Source: an uncultured bacterium (GTDB taxonomy: Bacteria > Desulfobacterota > Desulfovibrionia > Desulfovibrionales > Desulfovibrionaceae). Taken from it: a stretch of 64,000 bases of DNA. Position 1 is the first letter of the stretch. Every line of letters starts with the position of its first letter. The notes under the pieces are model-generated. The model saw only the letters and a program-made list of their open reading frames with translations, searched no databases and was not told where the DNA came from. Made by a program: the position numbers and the translations under genes. The DNA lies in contig CAJMLK010000005.1 in assembly GCA_905214305.1 (NCBI GenBank), positions 1 to 64,000 of the forward strand. The letters are read 5' to 3'. This document shows positions 1 to 7,915 of this stretch, in pieces.

Positions 1-2165
1 CGTTGCGCCTCTTGTGTGGCCGTGATGTTGGGCAGGAATATTTTTGTCGGGCAGGATTCGGCCAGAACGTCAAGGATGCCGGAGTTTTTGGCGTCCGAAA
101 GGCTTTGCGTGGCAAGGATTACCCCGCAGTTCGCTTTCCGCATGACTTTCAGCCATTCGCGTATCTTCGCCCGGAATACCGGGTGGCCGAGCATGATCCA
201 GGCTTCATCGAGCACCAGGATCGTCGGCGTCCCGTCCAATGCCGTTTCGATGCGGTGGAAAAGGTAGGTCAAAACCGGAATCAAGTTTTTGTCGCCCAGG
301 TTCATCAGGTCTTCAATCTCAAAGACCATGAACGGCGAAAGCGTCAGATCGTCCGTGTCCGCGTCCAGCAGCCGCCCCATTGCCCCTTGTGCGGTGTAGT
401 GCTGGATCGCGTCTTTAATCTGGTTATCCTGAACGATATGGTAGAAGCTGGTCAGGGAGCGCAGATTTTCAGGCTGTGCCGACAAATCCAGCATGGCCGC
501 GTGAATGGCGTTGCGGTGTGACGGCATGACCGTGATTTGCTGCAACTCCATAAGAGAGGCAATCCATTCTTCGGCCCAGGCCCGTTCCGCTTCGGAATCA
601 ATGCGCTGGAGCGGAGCGAAAGAAAGCTGATCGGAATTGCCGATGTTATAATGCGTCCCGCCGGAGCCGAGGCAGAGCGGAAACATGCTCATGCCCTTGT
701 CAAAGGCGTAAATGCGGGAGTTCTCATAGCACCGGAATTGCGCGGCCAGCGTTGCCAGCAACGTGGATTTACCCGCGCCAGTCGGCCCGAAAATCAATGT
801 GTGGCCGAGATCGCCCACATGGATATTGAACCAGAACGGCGTGGATTTATCCGTTGTCAGCACGGCCAAGGGCCGTGAGTTGGGCGGGTAGAACGGGCAG
901 GGGCAAACGGGTGAACCCGTCCAGACCGAAGCCAGCGGCAACAGGTCAGCCAGGTTCAGCGTATTGATCATAGGCCGCCGCAGATTGGCATATCCGTTGC
1001 CCGGATGCGTTCCGAGCCACGCTTCCAGGGCGTTGATATTTTCGATCCGGCAGCCGAAACCAAGCGTCTGGATGTTCCGGCGCAGTTCCCGCGCCCAATC
1101 CTGCAACTGTTCCTGATTTTCGTGCATCAGCACAATGCAGGAAGTCAGGTAGCCAGCGCCCACATAGCCGCCCTGCACTTCGGTCAGGGCGGTTTCCGCG
1201 TCTTCGGCCATCAGCAGCGCGTCACGGTTGGCGCGGGCGTTGGGGTTGTTAAAGAACTGATCAAGAAAGCGGTACACCTGTTGCCGCCAGCCCTTGCGGT
1301 AGGAGTCTATTTCCTTTGTTGCATCGTATTGATCGAGGCAGATAAAGCGCGTGGAAAATCGATACTCCAGAGGGAGAGATTCCAAATCCGCGAACATGGC
1401 CGGGAAGGATTCTTGCGGCAGCCCGTCAATGGAAATCAGCGCAAGGTGCTTCCCGCCGAGCCGGGGGATTACTCCCCCGACCAGATCATTGCTGGCGAGA
1501 AGGTGATCCAGATACATGGGCTTTTCCGGCACGCGCAGCGGGTGCAAATCGCCGGAAACGCAATGCTGGATATGCGATAAGAGGTCGGATTGAGTGTAGG
1601 CTTCGCCTTCATCGGAATACGCTTCATATTCCGAGAGCCGTTGCATATACAGAACCGAAGACAAGGCATCTTCCAGTTCTTCCAGGGTGCTTTGGAACTG
1701 TCCCAAGGCTTTTTCCAGCATGGGACTTGCCGCCGTTCCTGCCTGCACCTTTCCGGCCAACTTCGCCGCTTCAAAATTCGGCTTGTAAGTGACGGAAAAG
1801 ATAGTGCTGGTGCTGAAACAACGGTTTCCGCTGAAAAAAGCCCGGCGTTCATCGTCAATGAGTTGCGTTACCGGATCGGGAAAATGGCCTTTATCCGGCG
1901 CGGGGTAGGCCCGGTGACTGCTGCGGATGGAATCCACATGCAGCATCCAGCCCGTGCCGAGCAGCCGGATCGCGTTATTGAACTGCGCGGACACAAAAGC
2001 CAGTTCGTCAGGCGTGGAGCTGGCCGTATCCTGCCCCCGGATTTCCCAGGCGGCCAGAAACGAGCCGTCTTTATTCAGAATGACGCCCGGCGCGATCAGC
2101 GCGGCATAGGGGAGCAAATCCGGCAGTCCTTTGGCCCTGGAGCGATAGTCTACGAGTTTCAGCAT
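1..2165 (-). CDS. trbE: TrbE/VirB4-family conjugative transfer ATPase (3' end cut by window)
   Basis: The frame is open from the ATG at 2165 to the window edge, giving about 721 residues without a stop; family members are usually 800-850. It shows a Walker A motif GPTGAGKST near residue 460 (about 763-790) and a Walker B stretch TILVLDEAW near residue 647 (about 197-226). VirB4/TrbE ATPases sit at the inner membrane and power pilus assembly and type IV secretion. The start overlaps the end of trbD by 7 bases, as expected for translational coupling. TrbE rather than the F-type TraC is chosen from the order trbB-C-D-E. Confidence 0.93.
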   Translation of the reverse strand, partial: MLKLVDYRSRAKGLPDLLPYAALIAPGVILNKDGSFLAAWEIRGQDTASSTPDELAFVSAQFNNAIRLLGTGWMLHVDSIRSSHRAYPAPDKGHFPDPVTQLIDDERRAFFSGNRCFSTSTIFSVTYKPNFEAAKLAGKVQAGTAASPMLEKALGQFQSTLEELEDALSSVLYMQRLSEYEAYSDEGEAYTQSDLLSHIQHCVSGDLHPLRVPEKPMYLDHLLASNDLVGGVIPRLGGKHLALISIDGLPQESFPAMFADLESLPLEYRFSTRFICLDQYDATKEIDSYRKGWRQQVYRFLDQFFNNPNARANRDALLMAEDAETALTEVQGGYVGAGYLTSCIVLMHENQEQLQDWARELRRNIQTLGFGCRIENINALEAWLGTHPGNGYANLRRPMINTLNLADLLPLASVWTGSPVCPCPFYPPNSRPLAVLTTDKSTPFWFNIHVGDLGHTLIFGPTGAGKSTLLATLAAQFRCYENSRIYAFDKGMSMFPLCLGSGGTHYNIGNSDQLSFAPLQRIDSEAERAWAEEWIASLMELQQITVMPSHRNAIHAAMLDLSAQPENLRSLTSFYHIVQDNQIKDAIQHYTAQGAMGRLLDADTDDLTLSPFMVFEIEDLMNLGDKNLIPVLTYLFHRIETALDGTPTILVLDEAWIMLGHPVFRAKIREWLKVMRKANCGVILATQSLSDAKNSGILDVLAESCPTKIFLPNITATQEAQ

Positions 2166-2455
2166 TTGAAACCCCCTATAGGCCGCCAGCGGCTTGCCTT
2201 TGCCGGGTAAAACTCCTGTTGCTTGATATGCCGCAGCCAGACACGGCTCATAATCGGGTCAGCCTTTGCCATGCGCCGGAGCGCGAACACGGCCATAATC
2301 CAGAATCCGGCAGCGGAAACGATGGAAACAGCCGTCAGCCCGCCCACGCCCACCAGCAGCGCGACCAGGGCGCTGGTCATAACCAGTTCCCTTTCCGCGC
2401 CGAGGATATGGGCATGGCGGTGCAAGGATTGATGAATGGGGAGCGGCCTGCTCAT
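2159..2455 (-). CDS. trbD: TrbD/VirB3-like conjugation inner-membrane protein
   Basis: A 98-residue protein with a hydrophilic N-terminus, then a long hydrophobic stretch at about residues 26-58 that would form one or two membrane segments, then a basic tail. This is the size and layout of VirB3/TrbD, small partners of the VirB4 ATPase. It overlaps trbC upstream by 4 bases and trbE downstream by 7, so the three are probably translated together. Assignment rests on topology and gene order more than on conserved motifs. Confidence 0.85.
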   Translation of the reverse strand: MSRPLPIHQSLHRHAHILGAERELVMTSALVALLVGVGGLTAVSIVSAAGFWIMAVFALRRMAKADPIMSRVWLRHIKQQEFYPAKASRWRPIGGFKC

Positions 2456-2802
2456 ATGACCGCCCCGGAGAAGGAGAACACGCTGTTCACGATGGACGCG
2501 GCAAAGGCAATGAAGCTGATGCCGAAGACCACGGAGAGCAGCAGCTTGAAGCCCCCGGAAATATCGTCCTTATTCATTATGAATATGACGCCGCAGAGGG
2601 CCATAGCCACGATACTGATCCATTTACCCGCAGGGCCGGTAATGGTGTTCACTACCCGTTCCAGGGGGCTGGAAAACTCCGTGATTCCGCCTGACGCGGC
2701 GGCAATATCGGGGAAGCAGAGGCAGAGCGCCAGAAAGCCGAAAACGGCGAAGCGGGGAAAAAAGGCTTTACAAGAGGGAAGAAGGCGGCTGGTTACTCGC
2801 AT
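2452..2802 (-). CDS. trbC: TrbC/VirB2-like pilin precursor
   Basis: The likely start is the ATG at 2802 (MRVTSRLLPS, 116 residues); an upstream alternative at 2826 is also in frame. A basic, hydrophobic signal sequence ends near AAASGG, followed by two hydrophobic helices separated by a short charged loop (NKDD), as in VirB2/TrbC pilins. Family knowledge: the product is processed, and in RP4 cyclised, to form the conjugative pilus subunit. The 5' end overlaps the Com-like gene by 35 bases. Confidence 0.85.
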   Translation of the reverse strand: MRVTSRLLPSCKAFFPRFAVFGFLALCLCFPDIAAASGGITEFSSPLERVVNTITGPAGKWISIVAMALCGVIFIMNKDDISGGFKLLLSVVFGISFIAFAASIVNSVFSFSGAVI

Positions 2803-2986
2803 GACGCTCTCCGTGGAGGCCGTCACGCGGCGCGAGGTTGGGGCTTACAGCCCGCAGGACGATTCTGCTTTTGCAGCGAGGGCAAAAAAGCTCGATTTCT
2901 CCGGCTTCTATGCGGCCCTTTGCCAGAAGTTTGTTGCACTTCCCGCAGCGAAGATTGCCGGGGTCGTGCGCCTGTTCAGTATTCAT
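2768..2986 (-). CDS. Com-like zinc-finger protein inside the trb operon
   Basis: A 72-residue protein with one four-cysteine zinc knuckle: CGKC near residues 14-17 and CPRC near 35-38, followed by a basic segment. The spacing and surrounding residues (CNKLLAKG, IELFCPRCK) resemble phage Mu Com, an RNA-binding translational activator of the mom DNA-modification gene. Its ATG overlaps the trbB stop (ATGA) and its 3' end overlaps trbC, so it is embedded in the transfer operon. No mom-like gene is visible here. A role in controlling trbC translation is only an inference. Confidence 0.75.
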   Translation of the reverse strand: MNTEQAHDPGNLRCGKCNKLLAKGRIEAGEIELFCPRCKSRIVLRAVSPNLAPRDGLHGERHASNQPPSSLL

Positions 2987-3969
2987 GAGCCTTGTTCCGC
3001 CTTTACGTTGTACAAATACTCCGTTTTATAGGTGTCCGTTTTCGGGTCAAAGCCGTCCACGCGCAGGATGTTTGATATTTGCCGCCGATTGTCCGGGGTC
3101 TTTTCCATGAAGACCACCAGATCAACCGCCCGGCCTATCAATTTCTGCTTGGGGCCAAGGCCCGCTTCCTCTACCAGTTCTTCCAGGCGGGGTAAGGCTT
3201 CTTCCGCGCTGTCCGCGTGAAATGTGCCTATCCCGCCCGGATGCCCTGTATTCCAGAGTTTCAGGAGTTCCAGGGCGGCGGCGTCCCGCACTTCGCCTAT
3301 CAGTATGCGCTTGGGAGCGTAGCGCATACTGACCTTTGCCAGTTTCCGCATATCAACGTCCGCAATGACCGATGTACGGAAAAACACGGCGTTGGGGCTT
3401 TTGGATTGGAGTTCCGCCGTATCCTCTATGATAATCAGGCGGTGTGACGGAGTGAGCGTGGAAACAGCGTCAATGACCGCATTGACAAAGGTGGTTTTTC
3501 CGCTGGAGGTTCCCCCCACGACCACGATATTCCAGCGCCGCAGCACGGCGTCATGGATAATATCGATCACCCGCGCCGTGATGGAGCCGGAGGCCAGGTA
3601 TTCTTGGAGGGTAAATACCCGGCTGGCCTTTTTGCGGAGCGAGAACGAAGGGCCGGGGCCGACAATCGGCGGGAACGTCCCTTCAAATCGTGAACCATCC
3701 AGCGGAAATTCTCCTTCCACTATGGGGTTGCGTTCATTGACCGTCAGATTCAGGCCGCTTGCCACCTGGGATAGTATCAATCTGCCTTTGGCTGGCTCAA
3801 TGGTACTGATACATTCGTGGTCTTGCCCATATTTCTCAATCCACAGCGTACCGTCAGGATTGAGCATAATTTCTATGACTTCCGGGTTTTCCAGTGCGTC
3901 AATAAAGACAGGCCCGCAGGAGTGTCGCAGCCCGGCCAGCAGCCGGGGATCGTCACAGGCCCGGAGCAT
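2983..3969 (-). CDS. trbB: TrbB/VirB11-family secretion ATPase
   Basis: A 328-residue protein with Walker A GGTSSGKTT near residues 152-160, the IIIEDTAEL acidic box and the arginine- and histidine-containing motifs of VirB11/PilT-type hexameric ATPases (ILIGEVRDAAALELL, HPGGIGTFHADS). It would drive pilus biogenesis at the cytoplasmic face of the conjugation channel. The start codon overlaps the stop of the upstream traM-like gene. Length and motif order match RP4 TrbB. Confidence 0.95.
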   Translation of the reverse strand: MLRACDDPRLLAGLRHSCGPVFIDALENPEVIEIMLNPDGTLWIEKYGQDHECISTIEPAKGRLILSQVASGLNLTVNERNPIVEGEFPLDGSRFEGTFPPIVGPGPSFSLRKKASRVFTLQEYLASGSITARVIDIIHDAVLRRWNIVVVGGTSSGKTTFVNAVIDAVSTLTPSHRLIIIEDTAELQSKSPNAVFFRTSVIADVDMRKLAKVSMRYAPKRILIGEVRDAAALELLKLWNTGHPGGIGTFHADSAEEALPRLEELVEEAGLGPKQKLIGRAVDLVVFMEKTPDNRRQISNILRVDGFDPKTDTYKTEYLYNVKAEQGS

Positions 3970-4433
3970 CAGTGAGCCGCCTTTAATATAAAGACGGCCA
4001 CATTCAAAAGCGCCGACATGCCGACAATGACGGCGGCGAGGTAGACATTGCTCCTGAATGTTTTCAAAGTGGCTGAGTGATCGTCAAAGACTTTGCGGAT
4101 ACCTTCAACCGAAGCCGAGGAAAGGCTTGTGGAAAGCTGGTTTACCGCCGCCTGTACGCCGGAAACATATTCGTCCGTTTTTTCGGCCATGAGCCGGGTC
4201 AACCCCTTTTCATGCCGTGCCTGGAGCTTGTCCACTTCCGTCAGGTAGGCGTTGAGAATTGTGGCGATCATCAGCGTGGCATCGTCTTTCGGCAGCATCA
4301 CGTCATGGGCTTTGGAAACCACGGAACGGATTTGCTCCAGCGTGAGGCCCACGCCCGGCGCGTTGCCCATTTCCGTTTCAAGAGGGGTGGGCGGTTCCTC
4401 TTTTTGCACGACAGGAGAATTTTCTTGCGACAT
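3969..4433 (-). CDS. traM: TraM-like conjugal transfer protein
   Basis: A 154-residue protein with a polar, proline-rich N-terminus, a long helical region rich in charged residues (about 35-120) and a single C-terminal hydrophobic helix (YLAAVIVGMSALLNVAVFIL). Its position after traL and its size match RP4 TraM. Sequence motifs are weak, so the name rests on gene order. The start has a good ribosome binding site (GGGGGAAG). Another possibility is an unrelated membrane-anchored coiled-coil protein. Confidence 0.65.
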   Translation of the reverse strand: MSQENSPVVQKEEPPTPLETEMGNAPGVGLTLEQIRSVVSKAHDVMLPKDDATLMIATILNAYLTEVDKLQARHEKGLTRLMAEKTDEYVSGVQAAVNQLSTSLSSASVEGIRKVFDDHSATLKTFRSNVYLAAVIVGMSALLNVAVFILKAAH

Positions 4434-4442
4434 GGCTTCCCC

Positions 4443-5168
4443 CTACACCAGAGCCGCGCTGGTCACGGCTTCCACCAGTTCATTCCGGTAGCGTTGCAAA
4501 CGGGAGCGCACCACTATGGACTGGCTGGATTCGATAGCGTTTTTGAAACTCAAACGCTTGGCGAACATGGTTTCCAGGTCTTTGCCGATGGTGGCCTTGT
4601 TGCCTTGGGGGATGGTGATAACGGCATGGAATTGTGTTGAAAATTCCTGATACACCTTAAATTCTTCAAATGACATGCCATCCATGACGATTTCCCCGAA
4701 ATAGGGATTCAGCCACACCACAATGGGCGTTTCGGGGAAGCCGAGGGCCAGGGAGCGCAGACCGAGAACAGTATCCCCAATGGCTTGGCCGCCAGTGATA
4801 ACCGAATGGAAAAAGACGGCATGGCCGGATTCTTCCAGAATTCCGATGATGCCGTTTTCCTTGATATAGCTGTTGAGAGCGAGGAAAGAGGACGCGCCGT
4901 TGTCCACAATGATGTGGGTTTCCGGCCCTTGCTCCATGATCTTGTCAATCAGCGTGTCAAACTGGCGAGGGTCAATATCTCCCTGTTTCAGAATATCAAG
5001 GCACGTCACCTCAAATTCTTGAAATCCGGCCAGGGTAGCGTTTACCGGATCAGTATCGAAGGCGGCAACCTGTTTACCGAGAAGGCCCAACACCTGATAC
5101 AGAATTGACGCAATCATGGATTTGCCCACGCCGCCCTTGCCTTGTTGAATGAAATGCACTGTTGCCAT
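4443..5168 (-). CDS. traL: TraL, ParA/MinD-like ATPase of the IncP transfer region
   Basis: A 241-residue deviant-Walker ATPase: QGKGGVGKS at residues 9-17, then FDTDPVNAT and VDNGASSF, which are characteristic of RP4 TraL. The C-terminal VVWLNPYFG block also matches that family. The protein probably acts with the relaxosome or in DNA positioning; the exact role of TraL in RP4 is not well established. An AGGAGT ribosome binding site precedes the start, 20 bases after traK. Confidence 0.9.
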   Translation of the reverse strand: MATVHFIQQGKGGVGKSMIASILYQVLGLLGKQVAAFDTDPVNATLAGFQEFEVTCLDILKQGDIDPRQFDTLIDKIMEQGPETHIIVDNGASSFLALNSYIKENGIIGILEESGHAVFFHSVITGGQAIGDTVLGLRSLALGFPETPIVVWLNPYFGEIVMDGMSFEEFKVYQEFSTQFHAVITIPQGNKATIGKDLETMFAKRLSFKNAIESSQSIVVRSRLQRYRNELVEAVTSAALV

Positions 5169-5188
5169 TGGTTAGACTCCTATAGGGG

Positions 5189-5560
5189 TTAAATGCCGTC
5201 TTCCGGGCGCATGTCACGCGGATTGGGAAACGGGTCTTTGGCTGTATTGACGATCCGGGGGCCGGAGCGGGGAGCTTGCGATGCAAGCGGTTGTGGGTTT
5301 GACGCTGGCGGTGGAGGGTTTACCGTTTTTTCAAGAACAGGAGCGGCGTTGAGTTGCGGGGCAGCGTGGAGAGAAGACTGTGCAGCCCTCACTGTGAGCT
5401 TACAGAAGGTGACGTAAGCCATCGTGAGGCGTTTTTCTTCAAAGAGCCTTTCATAAATGATGCGCTTGCTGAATCCTTGCGCCAGCATGGATTCAATTTT
5501 TTCCAAACATCCAAGAAATTCCACTTTTGCCATGTTGTGACGCAGCGGCTTACCGGACAT
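5189..5560 (-). CDS. traK: TraK-like oriT-binding accessory protein
   Basis: A 123-residue protein with an N-terminal helical domain (FLGCLEKIESMLAQGFSKR, then YERLFEEKRLTMAYVTFCKL) resembling the DNA-binding half of RP4 TraK, and a proline- and alanine-rich tail. TraK bends DNA at oriT in RP4. It is the first gene of traK-traL-traM, as in RP4. The ATG at 5560 has a CGGAG site 7 bases upstream; a second in-frame ATG lies at 5533. Its 5' end overlaps a small regulator gene. Confidence 0.8.
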   Translation of the reverse strand: MSGKPLRHNMAKVEFLGCLEKIESMLAQGFSKRIIYERLFEEKRLTMAYVTFCKLTVRAAQSSLHAAPQLNAAPVLEKTVNPPPPASNPQPLASQAPRSGPRIVNTAKDPFPNPRDMRPEDGI

Positions 5561-5753
5561 GACTTGCTCCGGTATTCTGCTGAATTTCTTGCAGTTTCAC
5601 GATAATGAGATTGGAAATCCGGGGCGGTAGTTCTTCTCCATGACGAATTTTTCTGCGAATATTCCTATATTGTCTATCGGAATATCCGAGGAAAAAAGCA
5701 ACCTTTTCATGTGATCCAATAATGCTGACAAGTGAATTTATTGCGTCATACAT
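5550..5753 (-). CDS. Small putative helix-turn-helix regulator
   Basis: A 67-residue protein read from the ATG at 5753, preceded by AAGGAAC. Residues 14-45 (SHEKVAFFLGYSDRQYRNIR) look like a compact Cro/YdaS-type DNA-binding helix pair, with many basic residues after it. It overlaps the start of traK by 11 bases and is the first gene of the leftward transfer operon. It is therefore a good candidate for an autoregulator of transfer. No specific family was recognised. Confidence 0.6.
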   Translation of the reverse strand: MYDAINSLVSIIGSHEKVAFFLGYSDRQYRNIRRKIRHGEELPPRISNLIIVKLQEIQQNTGASHVR

Positions 5754-5876
5754 AGTTTTTACCGTTCCTTGGTGATAAGGATTTATCGTAAAATAACTAC
5801 GAACATTCCTATAGACAAGGAAAGATTTTCCGGGTAGGGAAATTTTTAGAGAAAGTTGTAGCCGATTGGAGGGAGC
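5754..5876. promoter_or_regulatory. Divergent control region with operator-like inverted repeats
   Basis: This 123-base gap separates the leftward transfer operon from the rightward regulator genes, so it should hold both promoters. It contains TTCCTATAGACAAGGAA at 5806-5822, an inverted repeat with 5-base arms. It also holds the weaker pairs CCTT/AAGG near 5767-5780 and TCGTA/TACGA near 5786-5802. A related TTCCTAAGACAA motif lies upstream of the helix-turn-helix and integrase pair (6452-6463). An RP4-type nic site was not found here. Confidence 0.45.
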
Positions 5877-6182
5877 ATGGCCGGAGAAAATTATTCGCAA
5901 CGTCTGGAACGGAAATTTGTTGATATTGTCGCCATGCGTATGGAAGAGGACAACCTCAAGAAAGGCCAGTTTGCCATGAAGGTATGGCCGGAACTGTCCG
6001 GCAATGCGGCGGCGACCAAATGGGCGCAGATTCGCAGCAAGACATACCACACGGGCAAGCCGCAGAGCGTCACCATTGCCGATGCCAGCCGCATGGCTTT
6101 AGCCTTGGGGGATGATCTCGGTTATCTTTTGTCGGTTGCGAAAAGGGAACTGGATAAAGAAATTAGAAAAGGCATCAGATAA
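5877..6182 (+). CDS. Hypothetical regulator-like protein of the element
   Basis: A 101-residue basic protein starting at an ATG with GGAGGG just upstream. The middle (KGQFAMKVWPELSGNAAATKW) followed by TIADASRMALALGDDLGYLL resembles the helices of a phage-type helix-turn-helix repressor. No family was recognised with certainty. It is transcribed away from the tra operon with a second small gene 18 bases downstream, which fits a control module of the element. Confidence 0.65.
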   Translation: MAGENYSQRLERKFVDIVAMRMEEDNLKKGQFAMKVWPELSGNAAATKWAQIRSKTYHTGKPQSVTIADASRMALALGDDLGYLLSVAKRELDKEIRKGIR

Positions 6183-6200
6183 TCATTACGGAGGGTTCGT

Positions 6201-6425
6201 ATGGAACGGCACGAGGATGCTTTGCGGGAATATGAGGAAAAGGCGCGAGAGTTGCTTGATTTGACGATGGATCTTTGCGAGAGCCGTGTCGCCAAGGCTC
6301 CGAGCCGGGCGACAGCACCACGCGAAGCGTTGACGGCGGCGGCAATGTCCGTGCAGGAATCGGTAAATACATTTTTGGCGGTTAATCGCCTTAAAGACAA
6401 ATATGGCACTCCAGAGAAAGAGTGA
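6201..6425 (+). CDS. Small hypothetical protein
   Basis: A 74-residue, mostly helical, highly charged protein (EDALREYEEKARELLDLTMD) with no recognisable domain. GGAGGG precedes the ATG by about 6 bases, and it directly follows the regulator-like gene, probably on the same transcript. It could be a small accessory or antitoxin-like protein, but nothing in the sequence decides this. Confidence 0.55.
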   Translation: MERHEDALREYEEKARELLDLTMDLCESRVAKAPSRATAPREALTAAAMSVQESVNTFLAVNRLKDKYGTPEKE

Positions 6426-6443
6426 TTTTTTTTATTTTATTGC

Positions 6444-6467
6444 ATAGGAATTTCCTAAGACAAAAGG
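6444..6467 (+). promoter_or_regulatory. Operator-like palindrome upstream of the integration module
   Basis: AGGAATTTCCT at 6447-6457 is a perfect palindrome around a central T. It is followed by TTCCTAAGACAA (6452-6463), which matches the TTCCTATAGACAA site at 5806. The two copies lie before the two rightward transcription units of the element, suggesting one regulator controls both. No footprint or consensus is known. Confidence 0.35.
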
Positions 6468-6501
6468 CATAAGATTGCCACAAAAATAGAAGTTTTGGCC
6501 T

Positions 6502-6888
6502 ATGGGATTCAAAGAATTACAGCAGGAATTTGGCGCACCTATGACAGTTTCGCAAGTTGCGGAGCTTTTAGGGGTTGACCGCCGAACAATTACGAAATAT
6601 CCTGAATTGTACGGTGGCGTGTGGGTTGCACCAGGACGCCTACGGTTCTTTGAAAATCGCATAAGGGAAATACTGGATGCCAACACGATACCCAACAAAG
6701 GCGGGTGTGCAATGGCGGGCGGTGGTAAAAATCGACAGGAAAGTCGTAGCCACAAAGCTGTTCCCCAACGGATTGGAAGGGAAACGGGAAGCCGCCAAGT
6801 GGGAAAGGGAAACAAGAGAACAAATGCTGGCGGAACAGACGATAGTGACCCCTACGGTTACGCCGACTGTTACGGAATGGGCGAATAG
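6502..6888 (+). CDS. Helix-turn-helix (excisionase-like) protein overlapping the integrase
   Basis: The first 60 residues form a MerR/excisionase-like DNA-binding domain (MTVSQVAELLGVDRRTITKY at about residues 14-33). After about residue 65 the protein becomes low-complexity and glycine-, serine- and arginine-rich where it runs in a different frame over the integrase coding region (212-base overlap). The N-terminal domain is convincing. The C-terminal tail may be real, or the functional product may end by frameshifting into the integrase. The ribosome binding site is weak. Confidence 0.6.
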   Translation: MGFKELQQEFGAPMTVSQVAELLGVDRRTITKYPELYGGVWVAPGRLRFFENRIREILDANTIPNKGGCAMAGGGKNRQESRSHKAVPQRIGRETGSRQVGKGNKRTNAGGTDDSDPYGYADCYGMGE

Positions 6889-7870
6889 ATACAGCGCCTA
6901 CACCGAGCAGCAGTTTACCAAGCAGACTTTCAAGGAGAAAGTGCGCGTGTTCAAAATGTTCATCTCCCACACCAAAGTCACCCAACTGGAGGCAATTACG
7001 CCGGATATGGTTATGAGGTACTTGCAGAAGCAGAACGACACCCGTTCCGGCTTTTCCGCCAATAAGGATCGGAAGAATCTTGCGGCTGCATGGGAATGGG
7101 GAAGGCGCTACATGGACGGCTTTCCGACAACGCCGAATCCTTTCCTTTCGATTCCACGCTTCAAGGAGCAGCGGAAACCCCGCTACGTTCCGAGCGAGGA
7201 AGACTTTTGGAAGGTGGTGGCCGTTGCGGAAGCCCAGGATAAAGCCATGTTACTGGCTTTCTTCTACTTGGGAGCAAGGCGAAGCGAAATCTTCCGCCTG
7301 GAGTGGGAAGATATTGACTTCAAACGGAACCGGGTACGTCTTGGAACGTGCAAAACCAGCGACAGGTCAATGCGCCACGATTGGGTGCCGCTTGCGGCTC
7401 CCTTGCGGGAAGCGTTGTTGTACTGGCTGGAAGTGCGGCCCTACAAGACGGCTTGGGTGTTCACATGCCTTGATGATTCGCCAAGCCCCTGGCACAACCC
7501 CGGAGAACCTTACCGGGCCAGAGGGCATTTCATGGACACGATATGCAAACGAGCCAAGGTGAAACCGTTTGGCTTTCACGCCATTCGGCACCTTCACGCC
7601 AGCATACTGTTCAACGAAGGCACGGAACTCAGCGTAGTGCAGCGCCAGCTCAGGCATACGAATCCGAACACCACGGCCCGCTATCTGCGGAGCCTTGGCT
7701 ACGAATCGGAGCATGAGCAAAAGGTGCTGGCGGTAATGGAAGGAAGAGGCCCCGCGAAGGTGCTCAACTTTGCGGACAAAAAAAATGGCTCTCCCGATTT
7801 GCAGATCAGGAGAGCCGGTACACAGTCTCGGTACACAGAACCGAGTAATTTAAAGGCTACTGGAGCGTAA
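6677..7870 (+). CDS. int: Site-specific tyrosine recombinase (integrase)
   Basis: A 397-residue phage-type integrase. It has an N-terminal arm-binding region (1-60), a SAM-like core-binding domain (about 64-165) and a catalytic domain. The catalytic residues are R in GARRSE (201/202), HxxR at 301-304, H327 in LRHTN and the nucleophile Y336 in ARYLR. AAGGGAA lies 5 bases before the ATG, so it has its own start inside the upstream gene. It ends 15 bases from the tRNA-Glu 3' end, which is its likely attachment site. Confidence 0.95.
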   Translation: MPTRYPTKAGVQWRAVVKIDRKVVATKLFPNGLEGKREAAKWERETREQMLAEQTIVTPTVTPTVTEWANRYSAYTEQQFTKQTFKEKVRVFKMFISHTKVTQLEAITPDMVMRYLQKQNDTRSGFSANKDRKNLAAAWEWGRRYMDGFPTTPNPFLSIPRFKEQRKPRYVPSEEDFWKVVAVAEAQDKAMLLAFFYLGARRSEIFRLEWEDIDFKRNRVRLGTCKTSDRSMRHDWVPLAAPLREALLYWLEVRPYKTAWVFTCLDDSPSPWHNPGEPYRARGHFMDTICKRAKVKPFGFHAIRHLHASILFNEGTELSVVQRQLRHTNPNTTARYLRSLGYESEHEQKVLAVMEGRGPAKVLNFADKKNGSPDLQIRRAGTQSRYTEPSNLKATGA

Positions 7871-7883
7871 CCTATGGGAATCA

Positions 7884-7915
7884 TTTGGCGTCCCCAAGGG
7901 GATTTGAACCCCTGT
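7884..7915. other. Probable attachment site within the tRNA-Glu 3' end
   Basis: The integrase gene abuts the CCA end and T-arm of tRNA-Glu. tRNA-targeting integrases recombine in this part of the gene and restore it, leaving a direct repeat of the tRNA 3' segment at the far end of the element. That second copy is not in this window, so the core limits are only estimated. Confidence 0.55.

Larger units (their letters stand above)
1..7890. mobile_element. Integrative conjugative element, integrase-proximal end (partial)
   Basis: A tyrosine integrase ends 15 bases from the 3' end of a tRNA-Glu gene. Next to it are small regulators and an RP4-like tra/trb operon, which together are the hallmark of an integrative conjugative element. 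Beyond the tRNA the genes become ordinary chromosomal (flagellar hook). The left boundary, the relaxase, the coupling protein and the rest of the trb genes lie outside the window. Chromosomal integration is inferred from the tRNA and the flanking core genes. Confidence 0.85.

Noticed and set aside
5561..5876. An RP4-type oriT next to traK
   Set aside because: No nic consensus of the ATCCTG type with an adjacent inverted repeat was found; the relaxase genes are also absent from the window.
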